Shown here in pieces: positions 35,219 through 47,299 of a DNA stretch of 64,000 nucleotides (positions are counted from its first letter, which is position 1; each line of letters begins with the position of its first letter). This stretch comes from Neocallimastix lanati (nom. inval.) (taxonomy: Eukaryota; Neocallimastigomycota; Neocallimastigomycetes; Neocallimastigales; Neocallimastigaceae): contig JACVTC010000001.1 in assembly GCA_016946835.1 (NCBI GenBank), positions 62,001-126,000 on the forward strand, given 5' to 3'. The position numbers and the translations under genes were made by a program. Below the pieces are notes generated by a model, which saw only the letters and a list, made by a program, of their open reading frames with translations, did no database searches and was not told where the DNA came from.

Positions 35219-36151
35219 TTAGTTTTCATTTTCTTCGATATCATCTTCACTGAATTCAGCATATGGATCAGGACTGAGGTTAGGTTCTATTACATGTTCT
35301 TCTGAAGCTTCAGTAGGTAAATCTTGAGTGAGTTGGGTAACCTCTTCTACATCTGGAATTTCATCTAATGGAGCAATTTTAACTGTTTCATCGAAGAAAA
35401 TCTTAGAGTTGATTAAAGCCGTGGCACATTGCTCAGAAATCATTTCTTTATTCATTTCTTCATTGATAGAATATTCAATGGAGATTGGGGAATCCTTTGA
35501 GTAGAAGTAAACAATAATGGATAATAATTCTTGAGTGGTACAGGCATCATAGATCTCATCACAAACATCTGTATTTACCTGATTACCTAAGATAAGATGA
35601 TCCTTTGTGCAAGTGTATTTTAATTCTGATGGAATTTCATCCTTTTCTGGAATGCTAGATGATGAAACATCTTTATTCTTTTCTTGAGCAGATTCAGATT
35701 TAACTTCCTTTTCATCCTTTTCTTTCTTTTCACCCTTTTCATCCTTTTCATCCTTTTCATCCTTTTCATCCTTTACTTCCTTTTCTTCCTTTTCTTCCTT
35801 TACTTCCTTTTCATCCTTTTCTTTCTTTTCTTCAGTTTTTTCTTCAGTTTTTTCTTCAGTTTTTTCTTCAGTTTTTTCTTCAGTTTTTTCTTCAGTTTTT
35901 TCTTCATCCTTTTTTTCTTCTTTAACATCATCAGTTTCAGTAACTCCTTTTTTACCTTCACTATCGTCAATTACAACTTTAGTTTCTTTAGTAGCATCAA
36001 TTTCAAAAGTAGTAACATCATTTTTATCACTTTTAGTTGCAGGAATAGTTTCGGTATCAGTAATTTCCTTTTCTTCCTTATTATTTTCAACTGGAATGGA
36101 GAAAACCATTCCAATGAGGAATACTACAAGTAATAAATTTCTAAATAACAT
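35219..36151 (-). CDS. secreted protein with charged Lys/Glu repeat tract, function unknown
   Basis: A 310-residue protein. Residues 1-18 (LFRNLLLVVFLIGMVFS) form a clear signal peptide, with cleavage likely before IPVENN. Residues 20-75 are Thr/Asp/Lys-rich. Residues 78-152 are an almost pure Lys/Glu/Asp tract made of EEKT repeats (a 12-bp DNA repeat) followed by DEK and KEVK units; it may form a long charged helix or stay disordered. Residues 175-310 are ordinary and acidic, with four cysteines (C181, C197, C204, C242) that could make two disulfides, and end DDIEENEN. No known domain was recognised. No intron is needed. It may stay in the secretory pathway or be exported; the acidic C-terminus does not match a KDEL-type signal. 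Confidence 0.8.
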   Translation of the reverse strand: MLFRNLLLVVFLIGMVFSIPVENNKEEKEITDTETIPATKSDKNDVTTFEIDATKETKVVIDDSEGKKGVTETDDVKEEKKDEEKTEEKTEEKTEEKTEEKTEEKTEEKKEKDEKEVKEEKEEKEVKDEKDEKDEKDEKGEKKEKDEKEVKSESAQEKNKDVSSSSIPEKDEIPSELKYTCTKDHLILGNQVNTDVCDEIYDACTTQELLSIIVYFYSKDSPISIEYSINEEMNKEMISEQCATALINSKIFFDETVKIAPLDEIPDVEEVTQLTQDLPTEASEEHVIEPNLSPDPYAEFSEDDIEENEN

Positions 36152-36625
36152 TTTATATTTTTGTCTCTATATTATTTTTAACTTGTATTATTAATAATAC
36201 GAAGAAGTTTCTGTTTTTTTTTTTTTTTTTTTTTTTTTTGTGAAAAAAAGTTAGTATATAAAGAATTTTTTTTATAATACTGAAAGCGTATAAAATAGTA
36301 GATTTATAATTTAAAGTTAAGACACGTCTTTTTTTTTTTTTTTTTTTTTTTTCTTTTTTGTAAATAAATTGCGTATATATTAAAAGTGCGAATAATTATT
36401 TTATTTTGTTTCGTCTATATTGAAAAGGTTTGATTTTTCATAACTTTATTGTTGAGTTTATTCGAAATAGTAATAGATTTTTCTTTTTATATAATATTAA
36501 AAGAATATTAAAATCTTAAATAAAAGAGAGAAAAAAAAAACGTTAATAAATTATAAAAATATATCTTTATGCAGAATATCTTATTTCCTTTTTTTTTTTT
36601 TTTTCTATATAGTCTAAAAGAAACA

Positions 36626-36656
<31 letters not shown>

Positions 36657-37379
36657 TTCCTTCCTTTTTATACTCACCTATTATCGAGAAGTAAAAATGA
36701 AGAAAATATATTATTCACATATATTACATTATATTGTATGAATAGTTTTTTTCTTTTTTTTGCTTATTAAATAATATTTATTTACTTATTTATTTATTTA
36801 TTTAGTAATAATAATAATATTTATTTAATATTACATTATATTATTTATTTATTTTAAAATTCTTTTTATGTTATAAAATATTAGATGAAATTCCGTTTTA
36901 TAGAAGAAATAAATGATAGTCAACTGTAATTTATTGGTGTAATATATAAAATTTCAATTAATATATATTAATAAATATATAATATTATAATATAAATAAA
37001 TATCAATTACTAATATAAATATAATATATGTAAATTATTAATATAAATTATATTAATTTATTTATTTATTATTATTATTTTTTATTATTATCAATATTAT
37101 TTTTTTTCTATATGGTTAAATAAGTAAAAAAAAAAAAAAGCAGAAGCAAAAAAAAAACATTAGAATAAGTGAGGTGAATTAGTAAAATTTGTTAAAGAAT
37201 GAAGATATCATAAAAGAGTATTACATTGTAAGTATATAAATCATATTATTTTATTATATATATATAATATAATATAATATTTGAATTTTAATTCTCCTTC
37301 ATAGGCACTCAAACTACAGTCTTATAAAATATAGCTTCTTAAATAATTATTAATAATTTGTTTATCATATCAGAAGGTA
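36152..37379. other. gene-free AT-rich spacer
   Basis: Upstream region of the secreted-protein gene. Several long T and A runs (36215-36239, 36330-36352, 36625-36650). No TATA box can be singled out. Confidence 0.55.
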
Positions 37380-37965
37380 TCAACAAACTAATTTATATTA
37401 AATTTATTATTATATTATTTATTATTTATTATTTATTATTATTTATTATTATCGTTGTTAGATAATTAATTATCAAATATTTTATCATTTTCATTTATAT
37501 TTTATATTAATGATTATATATTGGTATTATATATTATTAATATATATAATAAATTTTGATTTTTGATATTGATAATATTTATAATTTTTATTATTTATTA
37601 TATATTATATATTATATATTATATATTATTTATTATTTATTATTTATTATTTATTATTTATTATTTATTATTTATTATTTATTATTTATTATTTATTATC
37701 TATTTATTTATTATTTATTATTTATTATTTATTATTTATAATTCATTATTTATTATTTATTATTATTTATTATTATTAATAAATACTCTTTTTTAATTCT
37801 TTTTATTATTTATTATTTATTATTTATTACTTATTAATAAATATACTTTTTATTTATTATTTATTATTTTTTAATAAATACACTTTATTTATTATTTATT
37901 TATAAATTTATTTATTATTTAATTATTAATAAATACTCTTTTTATTATTTAATTATTAAGTAATG
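37380..37965. repeat. TTATTATT-type satellite
   Basis: Tandem ttattatttattatttatt units, interrupted by aataaatactctttttatta-like variants near 37777, 37840, 37870 and 37930. Overlapping Ile/Tyr/Leu frames are artefacts. Confidence 0.92.
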
Positions 37966-38038
37966 AATGAGTGATTTATGTGATTAATGTAAAAATAATA
38001 AATAAATAAATAATATTAAAAAAAGTAATTTAAATTAA

Positions 38039-38073
<35 letters not shown>

Positions 38074-39150
38074 ATGGACTGATTAGATTGGTTGAAGAAG
38101 ATAAACACTGAATATTTTTCTTTTTTTTCTCTCTCTGTTTCATAAAAGAAGAATAAAAATTAACTATAGAATATAATAAAATATAAAATACATAAAACTA
38201 TAGAATGATACATAAAATATAATAAAATATAAAATACATAAAACTATAGAATGATGTATAAAATATAATAAAAAATACTTTTTAAAAGTATTCTTAACAA
38301 AAATATTTTTTTTTATTAATGAAATTATTATTATATATAAAAAAAAACAATTAATAAAATATTTAAATATAAACTTTATTATTTATTATTATATTTATTA
38401 TTATATTCTGTTTATATTTATTAATAATATTCTGTTTATATTTTTTTTATTTCTTTTTATGTATTTCTGTTTATACTTTTTCCTTTTCTTTCTTTTTTTT
38501 TTTTTTTATACATTATCATGTTTTTTTTTTTGTGAATTTTTTTTTTGAGTACAATATATTCATAAATATATTGACTCATATATTATATATATTGTATTTT
38601 ACTGGCATTAATTTAAAAAAAGATTTTTTTTTCTTCTTTCATAAATTAAAATGAGAAATTTAAGTTTTTTAAATTATGAAATATATATATATATAAATAT
38701 ATTCAAATAAATATAAATATATATAATATATATTTATATATAGATTATTTATTTTTTATTAAATGGTTAAATTTATAATAATTAAAGTTCAAATTTTATT
38801 AATTAATTTGTTGTAAAATAAAAAATTTTTTTTAACGAATTCTTTTTTAATTAAATAAAAGTCAATTATAATATATGGTAACTATGTATCATCCATAAAT
38901 TAAATATATTGGTTGATTAAAAATGTTTAAAATGAAATTCTGATAAACAAAAAAAAAAAAAAAGGAAAAATTTCTTTGGTAATCAATAAATATTAATAAA
39001 TAAATAAATAAACAAATAAAACAAACAAGCAAATAAATAAATAAATAAATAATATACCTGTTTTAAGTACGCCGCTTTTACATTACATTTATTAATTAAT
39101 AAATAAATACAAAATAAATACATTGATGTACATATATATATTTTATACTA
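37966..39150. other. gene-free AT-rich spacer with a ~50-bp duplication
   Basis: At about 38170-38275 the unit aaaatacataaaactataga occurs twice. T-runs and AT repeats fill the rest. Confidence 0.55.
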
Positions 39151-39310
39151 CATTTTTTTTTTTTTTTTTTTTAGAAAGTCCTAATAATATGAATACATCA
39201 AATAAAGATAATTCAAGGAGATCACTAGGAAGATGTTTGGTTTTAATTATGTTTATTGCAAAAGTTCTTGCATAGGGATAGGGATTGAGTGGGTGTGGTC
39301 ACAGAAACAA
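39151..39310. other. less AT-rich patch after a T-run, possible short retroelement
   Basis: T-run 39151-39172, then agaaagtcctaataatatga and onwards to gggattgagtgggtgtggtc near 39300. Read on the minus strand this would be a short element with a poly-A tail. There is no second copy in the window good enough to define it. Confidence 0.3.
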
Positions 39311-39599
39311 TAAGTCAATTAAAATTAAGTAATAATTTACTACTCCATTAAAATGTAAAAAGTTTAGAGGTCCTATTATCTTCTTCATTCTTTTTTATCA
39401 GTCTAAAAATATAACAAAAAAAAAAAAAAACAAAAAACAAAAAGTTAATTCTATTTATGAGTAAACTTAAATGTAAATGTAAAGGGTAATTATAATGTAT
39501 TGATAAATGTATTTATTTATTTATTTATTTTTATTTTTTTTTTTGATACATAAAAAAAATATTAATACGTAATTAAATAAATAATATAATTGTTAGAAT
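39311..39599. other. gene-free AT-rich spacer
   Basis: Nothing recognised beyond homopolymers and a short TTTA repeat near 39510. Confidence 0.5.
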
Positions 39600-40640
39600 A
39601 TGTATATATGAAATTATCCTCAAATACAAAATGAAACATAATATATATAAATAATGTATTAGCCACATTATAAAAATAAAAAATTGTAACTCTTTTATCA
39701 TAAAATATGTTAATAAAATTGATATAACTATATGACCCAAATTCCTGATTTTTAATAGATCAAGAGTCTCAATTAATAATAAATAAAGAGATTTTTTTTT
39801 TTTTAATGAATCATTTTTTGTAAATAATATTAATTCAAGGAAAGAAAATAAATGGAAATATTAAATTATAGTATAGAATTTTTATTATGATAAAAAATGA
39901 TTTAATAATTGATCAACATTAAAAATTGAAGATGAGTGATATCAATTTCAAAACTTGAAAGATTTTCATAAAAATATCATAATAAGAGCATTGACAACGA
40001 AATAATAAAGAAAAGAAGAAATTCTAATATAGATTTAAATGAAATTTTTTTTAACCACATGAAGTTATCATAGAAAAATTAGAAGCCCTTTCGTCCTCGA
40101 AACTCATAAAGTAGTTTTTTATTAATATAAAGATTGTTCATGTATTTCATTTTCATATTTTTTTTTTTAAATAAATATATTTAAATAAAATTTATCTCTC
40201 GTCTAAAAATAAAAAAAGTTTCTTAAATAAATGATAATATAAGAAACATTCATAGGACAAATATAAAATATTTGTCTTATGGATGTTTCTTCTTATAATT
40301 AAAACTATAAAAAAAAAAAAAAAAAGCAAATTATAAAATATAATAATTTATTGACTATTGACGTAAAAATCAAAGTTTTATGATTGATTATCAAATTTTA
40401 ATTATAGTCAATAAATATAAAATAAAATACACTATTAAACCAAATTATTCTTTCATAATTTCTTGGTCTAGAGGGATATTTTAGAGTACATGTAATATTC
40501 GTGAAATAAGCTTCATATTTCATATTCATTAGAACATATTATATAAAATTAATGTATAAGCCACATTGTATCTCTTCATCATAAAATATGATAAATTTGA
40601 CCTAATACCCATATTCCTGAATTATAACAAGGATAAAATG
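39600..40640. repeat. two diverged direct copies of a ~150-bp repeat
   Basis: 39655-39770 (agccacattat ... tcttttatcataaaatatgt ... cccaaattcctgattttta) resembles 40558-40635 (agccacattgtatctcttca ... tcataaaatatgataa ... cccatattcctgaattata). Divergence is high, so these are old copies. The hairpin at 40241 lies between them. Confidence 0.5.
40241..40291. repeat. 24-bp inverted repeat with 3-base loop
   Basis: The left arm 40241-40264 starts aagaaacattcatagg and the right arm 40268-40291 ends ggatgtttctt. All 24 positions pair; the two DNA mismatches become G-U pairs if it is transcribed from this strand. The loop is aaa. It could be a small RNA hairpin precursor or a tiny palindromic repeat. 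Confidence 0.8.
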
Positions 40641-41270
40641 TAAAAAAATAAATAAAATAATAAATAATAAATGAGTAAATAAATAAATAAATAAAATAAA
40701 TAAATAATAAATGAGTAAATAAATATAAATATATAAATAAATATTAAAATATAAATAAATAAATGAATAAATAAAAAAATAATAGAGTATTAATATGTGA
40801 TAATCTTTATAATATGTAAAGTATAAATGATTAAAATAGTTTTCTATTAGATATTGAATAAATTAATTTCTATTTTATTTTAAATAAGTTAATTATATTT
40901 TAATACTGATATTTTATAATTATTGATTTAATAATGATATTCTATAATGATATTCTATAATTGTACTTTTTAATATTGATATTTTATAATTATATTATAA
41001 AACTGTTATACTACATTTTATTTATACTAAATATTTTATAATAATATCATAAGAAAAAGATCATTAAATAAAATATCATAAGAATATTAAACTTATGAGG
41101 GAATGTTAGAAATAATAAGTTTAATATCATTAATAGTTTTAATTTAAATAAATAATAAAATAATTATAAAATAAATATAATTAAAATGATATAATAAAAA
41201 TAAATTTATGTCAATCGTAACGTATATAATGAGAGTTTTTTATTAAAATAAAAAAAATTAAATAAATTAA
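40641..41270. other. gene-free AT-rich spacer
   Basis: aataaata repeats at about 40640-40790, otherwise low complexity. Left boundary region of the six-gene array. Confidence 0.5.
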
Positions 41271-42113
41271 GTGTATTTTCTAAAATTATTTTTAATATAA
41301 TAGAATATTTAAAGAATAACATTGTTTTTACCATAAATGACATGAATAAATAATAAAAAATCATTTTATATTTTTTTATTTAAATTTAAATCGATATATA
41401 TATATATATATATATATATTATTAATCAAACAATATTTTAATAATATTAATGAAAGACATTTTTATTTAATTCATTATTTTTAAACAATACTATTAATAT
41501 TATAGCAATAATATTTTTATTTTTTTATTTTTATTTTTATTTTTATTTTTATTTTTATTTTTTTTATTTTTATTTATTTTTTTTTTTTTATTTTTATTTT
41601 TTTATTTTTTTTATTTTTATTTTTTTTATTTTTATTTTTTTTATTTTTATTTTTTTTTTTTTTTTGGCATAAAACAAGCATGTTTTTTATTAATTTTATT
41701 ATTATTATTATTATTTTTTTTTTGAGTTTCTTAATAATATCTACATAATAAAATTATAACTAAAATATTTTATTTTTTAATTTAAATAAAAAACGAAAAA
41801 GTATATATTTGATTATTATCAATATTAATAATAGTAATATTTTTTTTTATAATATATTTACATGAAAGATTATTGTATAATTTTTATTTTACTACGTATT
41901 TTTTTACACTTTAATATTAATTTTAAAACTTTCTGTTATTTTTTTATTTTTATAATAGATCAATAATTTTGTTAAATGAATTTTGGGTATATTATTTTTA
42001 TGAGATAATTTTCATTTAAATATTAGAAAAAGAAATATATATATATATATTTTTCTAAGAAAATAATCATTTATATATATATATATTTATAAACATATAT
42101 ATACATTATCAAT

Positions 42114-43646
42114 TTAAGACGACTTTGCTATTATATCTTTTATTGCATCTTCAACTGGTTGATACCTCTTGTCATTGAGTTGCTCTAAAAGACATTCAAA
42201 TGGGTCGGTTTTGTTACTGAGAACCATTTTTGTAACAGCTGGACTAAATCCACTTACTAAAGCAACTCCAAGAGAATTATTTTGAACTGGAATGGTTCCA
42301 CTTCTTCCACAAATATTCCAAAATACTAATCTTGGAAGTATATATCCATTATTTTTAAATCGAATCTTCATATTGTCAAAGAAGGTATTGGTTGGTCTTT
42401 CACCTCGATTAATATTCACCATACTATCAAATTCACAATCTGATAAAATAAGAATATTATTTGGAAGTTCTTCTTGTCCTAATTTATTATTTTTAGCATG
42501 ACTTAATATTAAATCGAAGACTGCTTCAATATTAGTATTACTACATATACTGTGTTTATCAATAACATTAAGTTTTTCTCTTAAAGTTTTAGCATTGCTA
42601 AAATCTACAAGTATTGGAGAAGAACTAAATGTAATAAATTTATTTTTAAATTTACCAGAACTTTTTTCAGAAAAGTAAACACCTAAAGCAAAAGCTACAT
42701 CCATACAAGAAACATTTGAATTGCTTGATGCCCTAGTTGTCATACTTCCAGAAGTATCGACTACACAGATAGTATTTCCATTTCCTTGAACATAATCTGG
42801 TAATCCTTTCCAAAGTTCTTCTAAAGTATCATCTACATTCATATTATATGTTCCATATTGATGAACAATATCATGAGGGAAAAGCACTTCAGAATTAATT
42901 TTTGTTTCTCCTTTCTTTAATTTTTCAAGATATTCTAATCTTCTTTCTCTATCATTTCTAAGGAAAGCCTTCTTATAAATAAGATTAGCTCTTGAAGGAA
43001 CGGCAGCATAATTAATTTCATCCCACTTTTTTGCACTCATTGCCACTTCAATTACTTTTAAATATGAACGAAGTTTAGAAAGTAATTGACGATATTTCTT
43101 TTCAGAACATTTGAACTTTTTAATGAAAATTCTTGCTAATTGTCTTGTTTCTTTTGAAGAAGTATTTCCTGAAGGCATCCATTTAGCACAAAGAGAAATT
43201 GATTTATTTTCGTTCATATTAATCTTATCTTTTTTCAATTGATTTTTAACAATCTTAAAAACATCATCTTGTAAATTTCCTTTCATTAATACAAATAAAT
43301 CATCCCAACGACCATATTCAGGAACAAGAGATAAAACGGCACGAGCAATATCGATATGATTTTGCGATAATAATTCTAAACAAATACGGAAAAGTCTTCT
43401 TTCACCAACACCACTTCTACAATCTCTAGCATAAAATAACCATTTAACGGCTAACATTTTATCTTCATTGAAAACTTTTAAATATTTTCTTCTGATATCT
43501 TCTTCATTCATATTTCTCATAGAAGAAATTGCAAAATTAATATCAAGTAATTCTTTTCCAGAAGTTTTATAACCAATAGCACCATTTTCAGTATAAGATA
43601 ATTGATTAGTAGTGTCAACTTCAGATTGAGATAAAGTAGCTAACAT
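42114..43646 (-). CDS. DUF2828/TROVE-like vWA protein, array gene 1
   Basis: A 510-residue protein with no introns and no signal peptide or membrane segment. Residues 35-285 are helical and match the DUF2828/TROVE-like region: FYARDCRSGVGERRLFR (71-87), LVPEYGRWDDL (107-117), SLCAKWMPSGNTSSKETR (151-168), WDEINYAAVPSRA (208-220) and KINSEVLFPHDIV (249-261). Residues 292-480 form a von Willebrand A domain with the full MIDAS: D297-T-S299-G-S301, T371 and D403. This is the architecture of Ro60-type ring proteins, which bind misfolded or Y RNAs; relatives occur in plants, bacteria and giant viruses, largely uncharacterised. RNA binding here is an inference. Copy-specific residues: K56, V119, L192, D316, F319, N351, A507. 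As the outermost copy it is the most distinct. Confidence 0.88.
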   Translation of the reverse strand: MLATLSQSEVDTTNQLSYTENGAIGYKTSGKELLDINFAISSMRNMNEEDIRRKYLKVFNEDKMLAVKWLFYARDCRSGVGERRLFRICLELLSQNHIDIARAVLSLVPEYGRWDDLFVLMKGNLQDDVFKIVKNQLKKDKINMNENKSISLCAKWMPSGNTSSKETRQLARIFIKKFKCSEKKYRQLLSKLRSYLKVIEVAMSAKKWDEINYAAVPSRANLIYKKAFLRNDRERRLEYLEKLKKGETKINSEVLFPHDIVHQYGTYNMNVDDTLEELWKGLPDYVQGNGNTICVVDTSGSMTTRASSNSNVSCMDVAFALGVYFSEKSSGKFKNKFITFSSSPILVDFSNAKTLREKLNVIDKHSICSNTNIEAVFDLILSHAKNNKLGQEELPNNILILSDCEFDSMVNINRGERPTNTFFDNMKIRFKNNGYILPRLVFWNICGRSGTIPVQNNSLGVALVSGFSPAVTKMVLSNKTDPFECLLEQLNDKRYQPVEDAIKDIIAKSS

Positions 43647-44325
43647 TTTTGATTTCTTTTTTACTTTAGAAAAACAAATTCAATAATATATAAAAGAAAT
43701 AAAAAGAATTACAATAAAATAAAATTTAATTTAAATTAATAAATAATAATATTTATTTTATTATTAAGAATTTTTATTTTAATTAAATAAAGTTTTAAAT
43801 TTAAATATTTTTTCTTTTTTTTTAGATAATAAAATGAAAATATATTTATTCAAAATTAATTGAATAAATAATTATAAACTAGTTAAAAATACAATGAAAA
43901 TAAAAAAAAAGAAACATTTCAAAAGTATTTATATATTTATATATTTTTTTAATAAAACTAAAAACTTTTTTTTTCACTAATTTATATTATAATATAAATA
44001 CTATTAATTATTACGGTTCAATAATTTATACCAAATTTTAATTATATTTTTTAACTAAACCAAATGGAAATAATTTTTAATATTATAATATATTTATTTA
44101 TTTATTTATATTTATTTATATATTTATTAATACATCTATTTATTTAACTATATGTTTATTTGTTAATTTATCTTTAATATAAAAATTATTTACATATATA
44201 TTTATATTTTTATATATATTATAGTAATTATTTATTAATTTAATAAATTATTTATCTATTCATTATTTATTATTCAACTACACCATAATTACCATAATAC
44301 ATAATTAAATAAGATTTAATAAAAC

Positions 44326-44370
<45 letters not shown>

Positions 44371-45039
44371 TTATATAAATACTAAACTAAACCATTATAT
44401 AGTATAGAATTACTCTACAGGGATAAATAGATATTAAATTTAAACTTTCCACCAACACTAGGCAATATATATATATATTTATTTCTAGAGAATAACTTTT
44501 AGATATAATTTTTCTAATAATTATATTTCATAGAGTTTCCAATATCTTTGGTTTCTCTTTATATTTTTATTTTTTTTTATTTATTTAATAAATTTATATT
44601 TTATTATAATATATTTTAATTATAAATAACAAAAGAATTAAATCAAAAAAATGATTGAAAAAATATGAATGAAACACATCAATTTTTTTAAATAATAATA
44701 ATAACTTTTATAATTATTTGATTTTTTATTTATTATATTAAAAAATAAAATTAATTATAAATAAATTACTTGATAATATTTGTTTTTAAAAATAATTTTT
44801 AAATTAATAAGTAAGAATTAAAAAAAAAATAAAAAATGATTTTAACTCATTCTACTATATAATTAACAAAATAATTATAATAAAAAAATTGAATATGTTA
44901 TTTCATTTTTTTTTTTCTTCTAATTTTTCATTTATTAGAATAAAAATTATTTTAAAATTAAATATTATAAAAAATTAAAATTAATTTCATTTTCATATAT
45001 ATTTTGTATATTTAATATATAATTAAATAAATAAGAAAA

Positions 45040-45070
<31 letters not shown>

Positions 45071-45766
45071 TAATATACTATTATTTTTAATATTACATTT
45101 TTATTGCTATATAATAAAATATTTAAAGAATGGAATTGTTTTTACCATAAATGACATGAAGAAATAATAAAAAATCATTTTATACTTTTTATTTAAAATT
45201 AAACCAATATAAATATTTTATTAATCAAACAAAATTTTAATAATATTCATGAAAGACATTTTTAGTTAACCCATTATTTTTATACAATTTTATCAATATA
45301 TATATATATATATATTTATTTATATTTTTATTTTTATTTTTTTTTTATTTTTTTTTATTTTTTGCACGAAGCAAGCACATTTTTTATTAAATTATATTTT
45401 TTATTTGAATTTCTTAAATAATATTTACATAATTAAAATTATAACTTAAATAATTTATTTTTCTATTTAAATAAAAAATAAAAAAGTATATATTTTGATT
45501 AAAATCAATATTAATAATAGTAATAATTTTTTTTAATATATTTACATGAAAGATTATTGCATAATTTTTATTTTACTACATATTTTTTTATACTATAATA
45601 TTAATTTTAAAACTTTCTGTTATTATTTTATTTTTATAATAGATCAATAATTTTGTTAAATAAATTTTGGGTATAATATTTCTATGAGATAATATATATA
45701 TCTCTTTTTCTAAGAAAATAATCATTTATATATATATATTTGTAAACATATATATACATTATCAAT
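43647..45766. other. array spacer 1 (type I)
   Basis: Upstream region of gene 1 and downstream region of gene 2. The type I signature includes cactaatttatattataata near 43975 and aaccaaatggaaataattt near 44060. It also holds the conserved block at about 44450-44560 and the gcacgaagcaagcac motif at about 45365. Confidence 0.75.
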
Positions 45767-47299
45767 TTAAGACGACTTTGATATTATATCTTTTATTGCA
45801 TCTTCAACTGGTTGATACCTCTTGTCATTGAGTTGCTCTAAAAGACATTCAAATGGATCGGTTTTGTTACTGAGAACCATTTTTGTAACAGCTGGACTAA
45901 ATCCACTTACTAAAGCAACTCCAAGAGAATTATTTTGAACTGGAATGGTTCCACTTCTTCCACAAATATTCCAAAATACTAATCTTGGAAGTATATATCC
46001 ATTATTTTTAAATCGAATCTTCATATTGTCAAAGAAGGTATTGGTTGGTCTTTCACCTCGATTAATATTCACCATACTATCAAATTCAAAATCTGATAGA
46101 ATAAGAATATTATTTGGAAGTTCTTCTTGTCCTAATTTATTATTTTTAGCATGACTTAATATTAAATCGAAGACTGCTTCAATATTAGTATTACTACATA
46201 TACTGTGTTTATCAATAATATTAAGTTTTTCTCTTAAAGTTTTAGCATCGCTAAAATCTACAAGTATTGGAGAAGAACTAAATGTAATAAATTTATTTTT
46301 AAATTTACCAGAACTTTTTTCAGAAAAGTAAACACCTAAAGCATAAGCTACTTCCATACAAGAAACATTTGAATTGTTTGATGCCCTAGTTGTCATACTT
46401 CCAGAAGTATCAACAACACAGATAGTATTTCCATTTCCTTGAACATAATCTGGTAATCCTTTCCAAAGCTCTTCTAAAGTATCATCTACATTCATATTAT
46501 ATGTTCCATATTGATGAACAATATCATGAGGGAAAAGCACCTCAGAATTAATTTTTGTTTCTCCTTTCTTTAACTTTTCAAGATATTCTAATCTTCTTTC
46601 TCTATCATTTCTAAGGAAAGCCTTCTTATAAATAAGATTAGCTCTTGAAGGAACGGCAGCATAATTAATTTCATCCCACTTTTTAGCACTCATTGCCACT
46701 TCAATTACTTTTAAATATGAACGAAGTTCAGAAAGTAATTGACGATATTTCTTTTCAGAACATTTGAACTTTTTAATGAAAATTCTTGCTAATTTTCTTG
46801 TTTCTTTTGAAGAAGTATTTCCTGAAGGCATCCATTTAGCACAAAGAGAAATTGATTTATTTTCATTCATATTAATCTTGTCTTTTTTCAATTGATTTTT
46901 AACAATCTTAAAAACATCATCTTGTAAATTTCCTTTCATTAATCCAAATAAATCATCCCAACGACCATATTCAGGAACAAGAGATAAAACGGCACGAGCA
47001 ATATCGATATGATTTTGCGATAATAATTCTAAACAAATACGGAAAAGTCTTCTTTCACCAACACCACTTCTACAATCTCTAGCATAAAATAACCATTTCA
47101 CAGCTAACATTTTATCTTCATTGAAAACTCTTAAATATTTTCTTCTGATATCTTCTTCATTCATATTTCTCATAGAAGAAATTGCAAAATTAATATCAAG
47201 TAATTCTTTTCCAGAAGTTTTATAACCAATAGCACCATTTTCAGTATAAGATAATTGATTAGTAGTGTCAACTTCAGATTGAGATAAAGTAGCTAACAT
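45767..47299 (-). CDS. DUF2828/TROVE-like vWA protein, array gene 2
   Basis: Full length (510 aa) with all MIDAS residues kept. Differences unique to this copy are K169 (Q elsewhere), E191 (K), N308 (S) and F404 (C elsewhere), the last directly after the MIDAS Asp at 403, so it may alter metal or ligand binding. With gene 1 it shares M64, L192 and N311, so these two are closer to each other than to genes 3-6 in the N-terminal half, while D351 and I361 agree with genes 3, 5 and 6. Confidence 0.88.
   Translation of the reverse strand: MLATLSQSEVDTTNQLSYTENGAIGYKTSGKELLDINFAISSMRNMNEEDIRRKYLRVFNEDKMLAVKWLFYARDCRSGVGERRLFRICLELLSQNHIDIARAVLSLVPEYGRWDDLFGLMKGNLQDDVFKIVKNQLKKDKINMNENKSISLCAKWMPSGNTSSKETRKLARIFIKKFKCSEKKYRQLLSELRSYLKVIEVAMSAKKWDEINYAAVPSRANLIYKKAFLRNDRERRLEYLEKLKKGETKINSEVLFPHDIVHQYGTYNMNVDDTLEELWKGLPDYVQGNGNTICVVDTSGSMTTRASNNSNVSCMEVAYALGVYFSEKSSGKFKNKFITFSSSPILVDFSDAKTLREKLNIIDKHSICSNTNIEAVFDLILSHAKNNKLGQEELPNNILILSDFEFDSMVNINRGERPTNTFFDNMKIRFKNNGYILPRLVFWNICGRSGTIPVQNNSLGVALVSGFSPAVTKMVLSNKTDPFECLLEQLNDKRYQPVEDAIKDIISKSS

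Noticed and set aside
35684-36133. 149-codon plus-strand ORF rich in Phe/Leu
   Set aside because: Antisense of the Lys/Glu-rich repeat of the secreted protein.
37556-37796. Ile/Tyr/Leu ORFs
   Set aside because: Translation of TTATTATT satellite.
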